From positions 2,356,001 to 2,420,000 of the forward strand of contig NZ_CP133990.1 of NCBI RefSeq assembly GCF_031582905.1: a stretch of 64,000 bases of DNA, given 5' to 3'. The notes under the pieces were generated by a model. That model saw only the letters and a program-made list of their open reading frames with translations. It made no database searches and was not told where the DNA came from. The position numbers were made by a program, and so were the translations under genes. Origin of the DNA: Pengzhenrongella sp031582905 (lineage in GTDB: Bacteria > Actinomycetota > Actinomycetes > Actinomycetales > Cellulomonadaceae). Positions 53,309 to 62,880 of the stretch are shown in pieces. Every line of letters begins with the position of its first letter. Position 1 is the first letter of the stretch.

Positions 53309-54393
53309 TCACGAAGTGAGGGCGTCCGAGCTCTGGATGACCTCGACACCGCCGGCGTCGGGACGCTCGACCTCCGCCGCACCGGGCCCGAGGGTGGACT
53401 CGCGCTCCACGACGTGGAACGCGGCGACGTGCTCGACGAACGGGCGGGTCGCATTCGGCGCGGCGATGCGCTCCACGAGGAGGTCCACGGCCGTCCGCGC
53501 GATGTCGCGTCGCCCGGGGGCGATGCTCGACAGGGACGGCGTGGAGTAGCGGGCGTCGTCGACGTCGTCGAACCCGATGACGGCGACGTCCTCGGGGACG
53601 CGCACACCCCGAGCAGACAGCACACGCAGCGCGCCCAGCGCCATCGCGTCGTTGAGCCCGAACACCGCGTCGAACGGCACGCCGGAGTCGAGGAGAGCCT
53701 CGGTGGCGGCCGCACCCGTCTCCCGGTGCCACAGGTAGCACGGGACCACGAGGGCCGGGTCGAGCGGCAGGCCGGCGTCCGCCAGGGCGCGCTCGTAGCC
53801 GGCGATGCGCAGCGGGGCGGAGCCGATGCTCTCCCCGGGTGGGCGCCGATGACGGCGATGCGCCGGCAGCCGCGCTCGATGAGGTAGGACGTCGCGGCGT
53901 ACCCGCCCTCGTCGTTCGCCATCGTCACGTGGTCGGTGGGCCCGTGGAAGATGCGCTCGCCGAGCAGCACGAGGGGGTAGTCCACCGAGAGCTCGGCGCG
54001 GTCCTCCTCGCCCAGCGCGAGCGGCGAGAAGATGAGCCCGTCGGTCATCCGGCGGCGCTTGCCGTGCAGCACCTCCAGCTCGCGGTCCCGCTCGGCCCCG
54101 GTCTGCTCGATGAGCACCGTGACGCCGCGGTCCTCGCCCGCCTGGATGACCATGTCCGCGAGCTCGGCGAAGTACGGCTGGCTGAGCTCGGGGACCGCCA
54201 GCCCGATCATCCCGGTGCGCCCCTGACGCAGGTTTCGCGCGGAGACGTTGAGCTGGTAGCCCAGCTCGGCGATCGCGGCCTCGACCTTCTCCTTCGTCGC
54301 GGGCCGCAGGTAGGGGTAGCCGTTGACGACGTTGGAGACCGTCTTGACGGAGACCCCGGCCCGCTGGGCGACGTCGTGCATGGTCACCGGCAT
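53309..54393 (-). CDS. LacI-family repressor of the arabinan operon (one frame interruption)
   Basis: About 361 residues. The N-terminal LacI HTH is TMHDVAQRAGVSVKTVSNVV with hinge helix NVSARNLRQGRTGMIGLAVP. The sugar-binding domain (IAVIGAHPGE, VFGLNDAMALGALRVL, AVIGFDDVDDARYSTPSLSS) follows. The frame shifts at the CCCC run 53833-53836. One added base restores it. The gene lies just upstream of the operon on the same strand, with operators on both sides. Confidence 0.92.
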
Positions 54394-54472
54394 GGGGCGA
54401 GCCTTCCGTCCGACGGGCGCCCACGGGGGCGCCGCGCGCGTGGGACCGCGCGTCGCAGCCCCAGGATGGACT

Positions 54473-54486
54473 CTACATCGATGTAG
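54473..54486. promoter_or_regulatory. 14-bp palindrome upstream of the lacI-type gene
   Basis: CTACATCGATGTAG shares ACATCG/CGATGT half sites with the operator at 53241 but with the halves overlapped. It is 80 bp upstream of the lacI-type start, consistent with autoregulation. Confidence 0.6.
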
Positions 54487-54607
54487 TTGCACGTCAGGCG
54501 GCTGGCGCCGTGCCCGCCGGCGGTGGCGCGGGACGGAGGCACCGCGCAGGATCGGACCAGGTCCGCCGGGTCCGGCAGCCCGTCCCCGTCCGTCCCGAGA
54601 GGTCCCG

Positions 54608-56247
54608 ATGCGCGTCACGCGCCCCACGGCCGAGTCCCGCCGCACGACCGGACCGCGGGCGGCGCCCGGTGCAGGGAGCCCGACACCCGGCAGCCGCTCG
54701 CCGGTCCCCCGGCCCGCTGGGCCGCCGCGCTGTCCGGTGTGATGGCCACCGCGGTCGCCCTCGGCGCCGCCGAGCTCGCCGCGGGGGCGCTGCCGGGGAT
54801 CGGCTCGCTGGTGCTGGCCGTGGGCGACACCGTCATCGACGCCGCCCCGGGGTGGCTCGAGCGGGCCGCGATCGCGGCGCTCGGCACCGCGGACAAGCCC
54901 GTGCTCGTCGCCGGTGTGGTGGTCCTGTGCGCCGTCCTCGGCGCGCTGCTCGGCGTGCTCGCCCGGGAGCGTCGGCTCGCCGCGAGCGCCGGGATCGCGG
55001 CCGTGGCTGCGGTGGGTGTCGTCGCGGCTCTCGCCGACACCCGGACGGCCGCGCCGGCCGCCGTCGTCGTCGGGGCGTTCGGTGCCGCCGCGGGCGTCGT
55101 GACCCTGCTCGCTCTGCTGCGGGCCGCCCCGCGTGAGGCTCGCCGACCGCCGGCACCGGTCGCGGCGGGGGACGGCGTCACCCGCCGCCCGTTCCTCCAC
55201 CTGGTCGTCGCGGCGGCCGCCGTCGCCGCCGCCGGGGCGACCGCGGGGCGGTGGGTGACCTCCCCGGACCGGCTCGAGACCATCCGGGCGGCCCTGCGCA
55301 TCCCCGCGCCCGCCCGACCGGCGCCGCCCGTCCCGCCCGGTGCGGACCTCGGCCTCGCCGGTGTGACGCCGCTGTTCGTCGCGAACGCGGACTTCTACCG
55401 CATCGACACCGCGCTCACGGTTCCCCGCGTCGACCCGACCACGTGGACGCTCGAGGTGCGCGGGATGGTGGACCGCCCGTTCCGGCTCACGTACGACGAG
55501 CTGCTCGCGATGCCGCACCTCGAGGCCGACATCACGCTCGCCTGCGTGTCCAACCCGGTCGGCGGGGACCTGGTGGGCAACGCGCGCTGGCAGGGCGTCC
55601 CCCTGCGGGCTCTGCTCGACCGCGCGGGCGTCCGACCGGGCGCGACCCAGCTCCTGAGCCGCTCGGTGGACGGCTTCACCGCCGGCTTCCCGGTGACCAC
55701 GGCGCTGGAGGTCACCGACGCGATGGTGGCGGTCGCCATGAACGGCGAGCCGCTGCCCGCGCGGCACGGCTTCCCGGCCCGCCTCGTCGTGCCCGGGCTG
55801 TTCGGGTACGTGTCCGCGACGAAGTGGCTGTCGGTCATCGAGCTCACGACGTTCGAGACGGAGGAGGGCTACTGGGTCCCGCGCGGCTGGGCGCGTGACG
55901 GGCCGGTCCTCACCCAGTCCCGCATCGACGTCCCGCGCGCCGCGACCCGGCTCCCGCCGGGTCGCCAGGTCGTCGCCGGCGTGGCGTGGGCACCGACGCG
56001 CGGCGTCGAGCGCGTCGAGGTGCGGGTCGACGACGGCCCCTGGCAGGGGGCGCGACTGGCCGCGGCGCTCGACGTCGACACCTGGCGTCAATGGGTCCTG
56101 GAGTGGGACGCCACGCCGGGCCGGCACACCCTGAGCGTCCGGGCCAGCGACGGCACCGGTGAGACGCAGACCGCCCGCCGGACCGCGGTGGCGCCCGACG
56201 GCGCCCGCGGTCACCACACGATCGAGGTCCGGGTCGACGACGCCTGA
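54608..56247 (+). CDS. membrane-anchored sulfite-oxidase-like molybdopterin protein (one frame interruption)
   Basis: About 547 residues. Residues ~45-200 carry five or so hydrophobic helices (MATAVALGAAELAAGAL, VLVAGVVVLCAVLGALLGVL) and the catalytic part follows. The molybdopterin-binding domain has WTLEVRGMVDRPFRLTYDEL and the Mo-ligand Cys in ITLACVSNPVGGDLVGN, and a Moco dimerisation domain comes last (GVERVEVRVDDGPWQGARL). The frame shifts at the CCCCC run 54706-54710, linking the start MRVTRPTAESRRTTG to the body. The substrate is unknown. Confidence 0.88.
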
Positions 56248-56265
56248 CCCGCGACCGTCCGCCGG

Positions 56266-56639
56266 TCAGCCGACCAGCATGCTCCCAGAGACCGTGAGCT
56301 GCACCGACTCCCCGTCACGCCGGCGATCTGGTCACCCGCCGCGTACCGGTCGCCGGCGAACAGGCCGCGGGCGTCGATCCGGACGAACCCCAGCCGGGCG
56401 AGCCGCTCCTGCTCGTGCTGCGGGAGCTCGTCGGCCCCGGTGACGACGTCGACGACGGCGCCCACGAGGCCGCGCTCACCGCTGCCGCCCTGCCCCTGCG
56501 CGGTCACCGACCCGGGGTCGGACATCCGGACCTCGGCCACCGTGCCGACGTCCTCCCCCTCGGCGTCCACCACGCGCATGCCTTCGCGGACAGCGCTGAT
56601 GGCCCCCTCGCCGCCCGTCGCACCTGTCGTCCCGACCAT
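56266..56639 (-). CDS. PRC-barrel/DUF2171-like protein (one frame interruption)
   Basis: About 124 residues. AISAVREGMRVVDAEGEDVG is the PRC-barrel/DUF2171 pattern, followed by a disordered Gly/Gln stretch and LPQHEQERLARLGFVRIDAR, then GDRYAAGDQIAGVTG. The frame shifts at the CCCC run 56310-56313. One added base ends it as ESVQLTVSGSMLVG. It is convergent with the sulfite-oxidase-like gene. Family members are small cytosolic adaptor-like proteins of unknown role. Confidence 0.7.
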
Positions 56640-56759
56640 GTCGACCTCCCGCTGCTCGGCTCCGGGGCGGCGGACACCGGACCCGGAGCGCTCGTCCTTC
56701 GGTCAAGGACCAGTCAACACCCTGTCGTGGGACGGTGCACCGCGGCTGCGCCCGGGCGG

Positions 56760-57704
56760 TCAGCGGGGCGCGGCGTCGTGCTCGGCACGGGTCAGGCGGG
56801 CCACCTCGTCGAGCCGCGCGCGGTCCAGGTCGGGCCGACCGCCGAGGTGGGACACCGTCGCCGCGGCCGCAGCCGACGCGAACCAGCCCGCCGCCTCCGG
56901 GGCGTCGCCGCGCAGCAGCGCCGCGGCGAGCCCGGCGACGAAGGCGTCCCCGCCGCCGGTCGGGTCCACCGGCTCGCTGTCGATCAGCGGCATCACCACC
57001 TGCCCACCGGACCACGCGAGCACGTTGGCCTCCGTGCCGACGGCGAGCGCGACGACGTCCGGCCCCGCGTCGAGCAGGGCGGCCGCGGCGTCGACCGCCG
57101 CGTCGACACCGCCGAGGTCACGGTCCAGGAGCAGCGCGGCCTCGGTGTCGTCGGCGCGGACGACGCTCGCGCCGCCGAGCACGGCACGCCGGGTCTCGTC
57201 GTCCGCGGGGGCGCCGTCGGCCACGACGCGCACGCCGTGCGCACGCGCGAGGCGCAGCGCCTCGCGGACGGCCGGCCCGGGCTGCTGCAGCTGCACGAGC
57301 AGCAGCCGCGCGGACGCGATGAGGGGCTCCGCCGCACGCACGTCCTCGGCGGTGAGCCGGACGGCGTCGTCGACGCTCTCCAGCAGGCGGCGCACGCCGT
57401 CCGGCTCGACGACGTCGACGAGCAGCGCGGTCGGCGCGCCCGCCCGGCGGACCACGCCGCTGACGTCGATGCCGTCGCGCTCCGCCTGCGCCAGCACGTC
57501 GGCGCCCGCGGCGTCGTCGCCCACCACCCCGACGAGCCCGACGCCGACCGCGAGGCAGCGCAGGCCCACGGCCTGGTTCGCGCCCTTGCCGCCGAGCACC
57601 TCGCGGCGCGCCGTCACGTCCGCCGACCCACCCGGCTCGGGGATCGCGTCGACGCCCAGCACGAGGTCCCGGCCGATCTCACCCACCACCACGACGTCGG
57701 GCAT
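56760..57704 (-). CDS. PfkB/ribokinase-family sugar kinase
   Basis: A 314-residue kinase with the two PfkB signatures: N-terminal VLGGKGANQAVGL and the C-terminal anion-hole and catalytic base block PVDPTGGGDAFVAG. It is closest in pattern to ribokinase but the sugar cannot be read by eye. Start ATG 57704 (PDVVVVGEIGRDL). It is divergent from the GH65 gene with 137 bp between starts, which suggests a joint role. Confidence 0.9.
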   Translation of the reverse strand: MPDVVVVGEIGRDLVLGVDAIPEPGGSADVTARREVLGGKGANQAVGLRCLAVGVGLVGVVGDDAAGADVLAQAERDGIDVSGVVRRAGAPTALLVDVVEPDGVRRLLESVDDAVRLTAEDVRAAEPLIASARLLLVQLQQPGPAVREALRLARAHGVRVVADGAPADDETRRAVLGGASVVRADDTEAALLLDRDLGGVDAAVDAAAALLDAGPDVVALAVGTEANVLAWSGGQVVMPLIDSEPVDPTGGGDAFVAGLAAALLRGDAPEAAGWFASAAAAATVSHLGGRPDLDRARLDEVARLTRAEHDAAPR

Positions 57705-57841
57705 GCGCCCCTCCCTTGCGTGCCGCACCGTCCGGCGCACCGTCCGGTCGCGCCGTCCTCCAGCCTCACCGCTCCCGTGCCCGACGGCGACCGCACGTGC
57801 TCGACAGGTCAGCGGCGCCGCACCGTGGTGGGATCGCCTGC

Positions 57842-60150
57842 GTGAACCGATCGGCCGATGCCTGGTGCGTGCGCGAGACGTCGCTCCCGCGCAGCGACGC
57901 GGGCACCGTCGCCTCCCTCCTGACGCTGTCCAACGGCTACGTCGGGGTGCGTGGGGTCCTCGACGAGGGCCGCCCGGCGGCCGGTCCCGCCACGCTCATG
58001 GCGAGCGTCCACGACGAGCGTCCCTTCACCTACGCCGAGCCCGCCTACGGGTACCCGGAGACCGACGAGCACCCCGTCCCCGTGCCCGACGGGTGGGCGC
58101 TGGACGTCGTCGTCGGCGGGCACCCCTGGACACCGGCACCGGGCGCCTCGACCGGCACGAGCGCACCCTGGACCTGCGGGCCGGTGCGCTCGACCGCGAC
58201 CTGCGGTGGACGTCCCCCGCCGGCTCGACCGTCGAGCTGACGGCCCGCCGCATGGTGTCGTTCACCCGGCGCGAGCTCGTGACCACCGCGGTCGAGCTGC
58301 GCGCGGTCGACGCCGTCCGCGTCGAGCTGCGCCCGTTCCGGTGCGAGCCCGCGCGGGCGGACCCGGACACGCCCGCCGGTCCGGCCGACGCGCTGGCGCG
58401 CCGCGCGTGCCGGCACGACGTCGACCACGCGTGGTCCCTGCACGAGGTCCCCAGCACGGGCATCGGCGTGCTGGTCGCCGCGGACTGGGCGGTGGACGCC
58501 GACGACGGCGCCGCGACGGACGTCCGGACCGGCCCGCACGGCACCCGCGTCCTCGTCGACCTGGGCGCCGGGCAGGCGGTGCGGCTCCTGCTGCACGCGG
58601 CGTACACGGCCGGACCGGGCGCCGCCCAGGTGGACCTCCACACCGCCGCACGCACCGTGCTCGACGACGCCCGCGCCGCCGGGTGGGACGCGCTGCAGGC
58701 GGAGCAGCGGGCGTTCCTCGACGACGTGTGGTCCCGCGCCGACGTGGAGGTCGACGGGGACCCCGTGCTGCAGACGGCCGTGCGGTTCACCGTCCTGCAG
58801 GTCGTGCAGGCCGCCGCCCGGACCGAGGGCGTCGGCATCCGCGCGAAGGGCCTGACCGGCACCGGGTACCACGGGCACACGTTCTGGGACGCGGACACGT
58901 TCGTGCTGCCGGTCCTCAACCACGCGCTGCCGACGGCGGCGGCGCACCACCTGCGCTGGCGGCACACGACGCTGCCGCAGGCGGTGCGGCGGGCGGCAGA
59001 GCTCGGGCTCGCGGGGGCCGCGTTCCCGTGGCGCACCATCACGGGGCGGGAGTGCTCGGGGTACTGGCCGGCCGGGACCGCGGCGCACCACATCACCGCG
59101 GACGTCGCGGACGCCGCCGTCCGGCACGGGGTCGCGACCGGTGACGCCACGTTCGCCGCGGAGGTGGCCGTCGACCTCGTCGTGCACGCCGCGCGGCTGT
59201 GGCTGTCCCTGGGGCACCACGCACGCGACGGCTTCCGCATCGACGGCGTGACCGGACCGGACGAGTACAGCGCGCTCGCCGACAACAACACGTACACGAA
59301 CCTCATGGCACGACGGAACCTGCGGGCGGCGGACGAGCTGGCCGCCCGGTACCCGCACCGGGCGGACCGGCTCGGCGTGACCGCGGACGAGCGCGCCGCC
59401 TGGTGCGCCGCGGCCGACGCCATGGTCGTGCCGGTCGACGACGAGCTCGGCGTCACCGAGCAGTCCGAGGGCTTCACCCGGCACGCGGCGTGGGACTTCG
59501 CCGCGACCGGACCGGACGACTACCCGCTCGACTCCCACGCCCCGTACGGCGCCCTCTACCGCCGGCAGGTGGTCAAGCAGGCCGACCTCGTGGTGGCCCA
59601 CCACCTGGCCGGCGACGCGTTCGACCTCGACCGCAAGCGACGCGACTTCGCCTACTACGAGCCGTTGACCGTCCGTGACTCGAGCCTGTCCGCCCCCTCG
59701 CAGGCGGTCGTGGCCGCGGAGGTGGGGCACGCCGACCTCGCCCTCGCCTACGTCCGGGAGACCGCGCTGATCGACCTGCGCGACCTGGACGGGACCACCC
59801 ACGAGGGGTTGCACGTCGCCGCGCTCGCGGGTGCCTGGACGGCGCTCGTCGCGGGCTTCGGCGGTCTGCGCGACCACGACGGCGGTCTGCACCTGCGGCC
59901 GACCCTGCCGCCGGCCCTGGCCGGCCTGCGCTTCCGCCTGCTGCGGCACGACGCGCTGGTCGAGGTGCGGATCGCACGCTCCGGCGTGACGTACCGCCTC
60001 GTGCGGGGGTCCGGCGTCGACCTGACGCACGACGGGCAGCCGGTGCGCCTGACGCCCGCGGAACCCGTCGCGGACCTCCCGCTCGTGGTCGTCCCGCAGG
60101 TCCCGGCCCCACCGCAGCCGCCCGGGCGCGGTCCGCGCGGAGCGGGCTGA
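57842..60150 (+). CDS. GH65 glycoside phosphorylase (one frame interruption)
   Basis: About 769 residues, the normal GH65 length. It is an inverting phosphorylase of the maltose/trehalose/kojibiose/nigerose phosphorylase family. The N-terminal domain is SLLTLSNGYVGVRGVLDEGR. The frame shifts at the CCCC run 58123-58126, and one added C gives LDTGTGRLDRHERTLDLRAG. The (alpha/alpha)6 barrel has HTFWDADTFVLPVL, the catalytic acid Glu in GVTGPDEYSALADNN, EQSEGF and the phosphate loop DSSLSAPSQAVVAAEVG. The substrate is not decidable by eye. Confidence 0.93.
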
Positions 60151-60174
60151 GCCGCCGCGCCGACCACCGCGCGG

Positions 60175-60375
60175 TCAGGCGGAGCCGTGCTCCGCGGCCT
60201 CGCGGCGGCGTCGCGCCGCCGCCACCCGGGCCGCACGCTCCCGCCGCATCCGGGCGTGCGGGTCCGCCGCCCCGCCGAGCTGGGCCGGGCCGAACAGGTG
60301 CAGGGCGGTGTACCGGATCCGGTAGCCGATCCGGTAGCGCAGGGTGAGTCCCTCGCGGTCGGCGCGCGTGCTCAT
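60175..60375 (-). CDS. small basic hypothetical protein
   Basis: A 66-residue protein from ATG 60375: STRADREGLTLRYRIGYRIR, YTALHLFGPAQLGG, then a highly basic Ala/Arg-rich helix. It could be an RNA- or membrane-associated peptide. No family was recognised. Upstream in-frame sequence overlaps the DUF1992 gene and is not used. Confidence 0.5.
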   Translation of the reverse strand: MSTRADREGLTLRYRIGYRIRYTALHLFGPAQLGGAADPHARMRRERAARVAAARRRREAAEHGSA

Positions 60376-60433
60376 GGGCGGTGCTCCCCTCTGTCGTCCG
60401 GCCGGCGCGGTCGCGGCCGGAGCTGCGACCAGG

Positions 60434-61135
60434 CTATCGGGCCGGGGGACCCGCTCCGTCCCCGCGGCGACGCCACCACCGCCGCGCGCGACGCTCCGCC
60501 TCGGCGCGGTCCGCATCCGCCGCACGCTGGGTCGCCTGCGCCGCGACCGCCGCCGCCCGTGCCCGACGGCGCTCGTGCCACGCCAGGACCTCGGCCTCCA
60601 CGTCGCGCAGCGGCGTGACCACCGGAGGTCCGCCGCGCAGCTGGCGGCGCGCCTCGACGACCCGGGCGTTGAACTCCGCGAGCGCCTCGCGCACGCCGTG
60701 CTCCCCGTGCTCGCGGTCGAGGACCGCGTCGAGCGCGGCGTCGTCCTTGCGGAGCTGAAGCGCCTCGGGCAGGACGCCGGTGAGCCCCTCGCGCTCGATG
60801 AACGACTTCAGCCACCAGTCCGGGTCGTGCCGGCCGGTCAGGCCCGGGATCGGCTTGCCGGCCAGCGGCAGGTCGTCGAACTCCCCGCGCAGCATCGCCT
60901 GGCGCACGAGCTCGTCGGCGAAGGCGCCGCGGGCGGCCCAGCTCGTCGGGCGTGGACCGGACGGTCGCTCGGCGGACCGCGAGCCGGCCGGCGACCCGTC
61001 CCCCGCTCCCGCCGCGTCGGTGCCGGGCGGGAGGTCGTCGTCCGGGCGAGGAGGATCGTCGGCGGGTCCGTCCTCCTCGGCGAGCCGGTCCAGCCGGTAC
61101 TGCGCAACGCGGCGCTGCGGGTCCCACTCCCCCAT
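60434..61135 (-). CDS. DUF1992 (DnaJ-homologue subfamily C28-like) protein
   Basis: A 233-residue protein. The conserved DUF1992 core is ADELVRQAMLRGEFDDLPLA, GKPIPGLTGRHDPDWWLKSF and LRKDDAALDAVLDREHGEHG. The C terminus is a long Arg/Ala helix. There is no J domain. The N-terminal extension (~1-65) is disordered and Asp/Pro-rich. The function is unknown across bacteria. Confidence 0.85.
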   Translation of the reverse strand: MGEWDPQRRVAQYRLDRLAEEDGPADDPPRPDDDLPPGTDAAGAGDGSPAGSRSAERPSGPRPTSWAARGAFADELVRQAMLRGEFDDLPLAGKPIPGLTGRHDPDWWLKSFIEREGLTGVLPEALQLRKDDAALDAVLDREHGEHGVREALAEFNARVVEARRQLRGGPPVVTPLRDVEAEVLAWHERRRARAAAVAAQATQRAADADRAEAERRARRWWRRRGDGAGPPAR

Positions 61136-61456
61136 CGTGACCCCCGGCACCTGTCGGTCGGCGTGCGTGCGGGCCGGACCGGTCCGGCCGACCACCACGG
61201 TACGACGCCGGGACGCCGCGCCGGCGACCGGCCCCCGGGCGTGCCCGGACGCCCCGGGTCACCCGGTCGGCGCCATCGGTCGTCGCGCGTCGTCGGCCGC
61301 CTCGGTCATGTCGCGCCGATCGCGTGGTACACCGGTGCGCGCACGGACGAGCGCGGCCGGCCGCAGACCCCGGCCGGTCGCGCCACGCACCACGCAGCAC
61401 GCAGCACGCAGCACGCACCGAGGACCGGCTCGTGCCGGGAGGACGACAGGGGGCCC

Positions 61457-62097
61457 ATGAGCGACAACGCACGCACCGGACCGATCGACGACGACGCACG
61501 GCGTGGACCGCGTCGTGCCGTGCTCGCGGCGGTGGTCGCCGCGGTCGCCGTCGTCCTGGTGGTCGCCTTCGCTCTGACCCGGGGCACCGCGGAGGACCCC
61601 GCGCCCGGTGCGGCCGGACCGACCCCGAGCGCCTCGCCCACCGTCGTCGCGACCCCCAGCGCCACCCCGACGGACGACCCGACGCCGACCGCCTCGCCCA
61701 CCCCGACGCCGACCCCCGACGACGCCGCGACCACCGCCCCCGCCCCGGCCCCGACACCGGAGCCGACGACCGCACCCGCGGCCCCGTCGTCACCGCCGGA
61801 GCAGGTCGACCCGGCCCACGGGGACGAGGCGTGGGGGTGTACCTGACCGTGGTGGAGTCCTTCGACGCCCCCGCCCTGACCGCGACCGACGAGCGGCTCC
61901 GCGAGCTCGGGTACCAGCCCGGCGGTCACGGCGAGCTCGCCTGCGACCAGGGTGCCGCCGAGGCCCTCGGTCTCGACCCGCAGACGATCGCCGCGTCGGT
62001 GTACTTCGCCTCCGAGGCGGACGCGCGCAGGTTCGCCGAGGCCTACGGTCCCGACGTCGTGGGCGTCGCCGCGGTCACGGTGTTCTGCCGCGACTGA
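61457..62097 (+). CDS. membrane-anchored protein with Pro/Thr stalk (one frame interruption)
   Basis: About 213 residues: a charged cytosolic start (SDNARTGPIDDDARRGPRR), one transmembrane helix (~22-42), a long Thr/Pro/Ala stalk to ~125, then a small extracellular domain (YLTVVESFDAPALTATDERL, ELACDQGAAEALGLDPQTIA, VYFASEADARRFAEAYG). The frame shifts at the GGGGG run 61833-61837. One added G joins stalk and domain. The domain has a SPOR-like alpha/beta rhythm and two Cys. The function is unknown. Confidence 0.7.
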
Positions 62098-62694
62098 CCC
62101 GTCGGCGCACACCCTGCACCGTCAGGCCGAGCGTGACGGCGCAGGCGACGGCCAGGGCGGTCCCGGCCACCGGGTGACCGGTGACGCGTGCGCCGACGGC
62201 GCCGATCGTCACGTAGAGGCCGGCCCACACCGCGCAGGCCAGCACGTCCGCGGCCACGAACGTGCCCGGGGCGCACCGGCCCGCACCCAGCGCGATGATC
62301 ACCGGCGCGCGGGCTCCCGGCACGAGCCGGCCCACCAGCAGCGACCGGTACGCGCGCCCGGAGATGTCCCGGCGCGCGCGCCGCACGGCCGGTGCCGACC
62401 TCCGCGCCGCCAACCAGGCCCTCGCGCGTGCGGGGAGGCGGTCGGCGGCGACGGTCGCGGCGACGTACATCACGCCGTCGCCGAGCACCGACGCGACGAG
62501 GACGACGACGTACAGGGTGAGCGCGGCCGGCACCGAGCCGCCCGCGAGCGCCGCGGCGCCGCTGACGATCTCACCGGTGGGCACGAACGGCACGGCGGAG
62601 GCGACGAGGACGGCGAGGCCCAGGGTCGCGAGCGCGGTGGGGCACATCCGGGTGCCCCCGGGGCGCCTCGACGCGGGGGCACGGGCGTGGTCAT
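62075..62694 (-). CDS. DedA/VTT-type membrane protein (one frame interruption)
   Basis: About 206 residues. It starts at ATG 62694 after AAGGA (TTPVPPRRGAPGG), and the frame shifts at the CCCCC run 62655-62659. One added base continues TRMCPTALATLGLAVL. The hydrophobic segments and FVPTGEIVSGAAAL, SLLVGRLVPGARAPVIIALG fit the VTT (DedA) family with its GRxxPxxR-like motif. It is possibly a lipid scramblase/flippase. It overlaps the end of the convergent gene by 23 bp. Confidence 0.8.
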
Positions 62695-62810
62695 CGGTCG
62701 TCCTTCGTCACGGTGGAGAGGGACGTGGTCGCCCTGCGTGCGGTCCCGGGAACGGTCGTCCCGGAGGCGTCGCCCAGCATGCGCGGAGCACGGGTCCACC
62801 GCAAACCGCG

Positions 62811-62847
62811 GTCGCGCCGGCGAGGTCCTCGACCTCACCGGCGCGAC
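62811..62847. terminator. hairpin terminator between DedA-like and GH43 genes
   Basis: A 16-bp stem with one mismatch (GTCGCGCCGGCGAGGT / ACCTCACCGGCGCGAC) around CCTCG, 34 bp after the GH43 stop on the minus strand. Confidence 0.75.
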
Positions 62848-62880
62848 GACCGGCAGCCGCCCCGACCGGGCCGCCGGTCC

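Noticed and set aside
53239..56217. A 992-codon open frame on the minus strand spanning the lacI-type gene and the region antisense to the sulfite-oxidase-like gene.
   Set aside because: Only its left part matches LacI. The rest is antisense shadow in GC-rich DNA, and LacI-type proteins end near 360 residues.
13118..62694. Programmed ribosomal frameshifting or widespread pseudogenisation to explain the broken genes.
   Set aside because: The shifts lie in unrelated essential genes, share sign and C/G-run context, and lack slippery heptamers with downstream structures.
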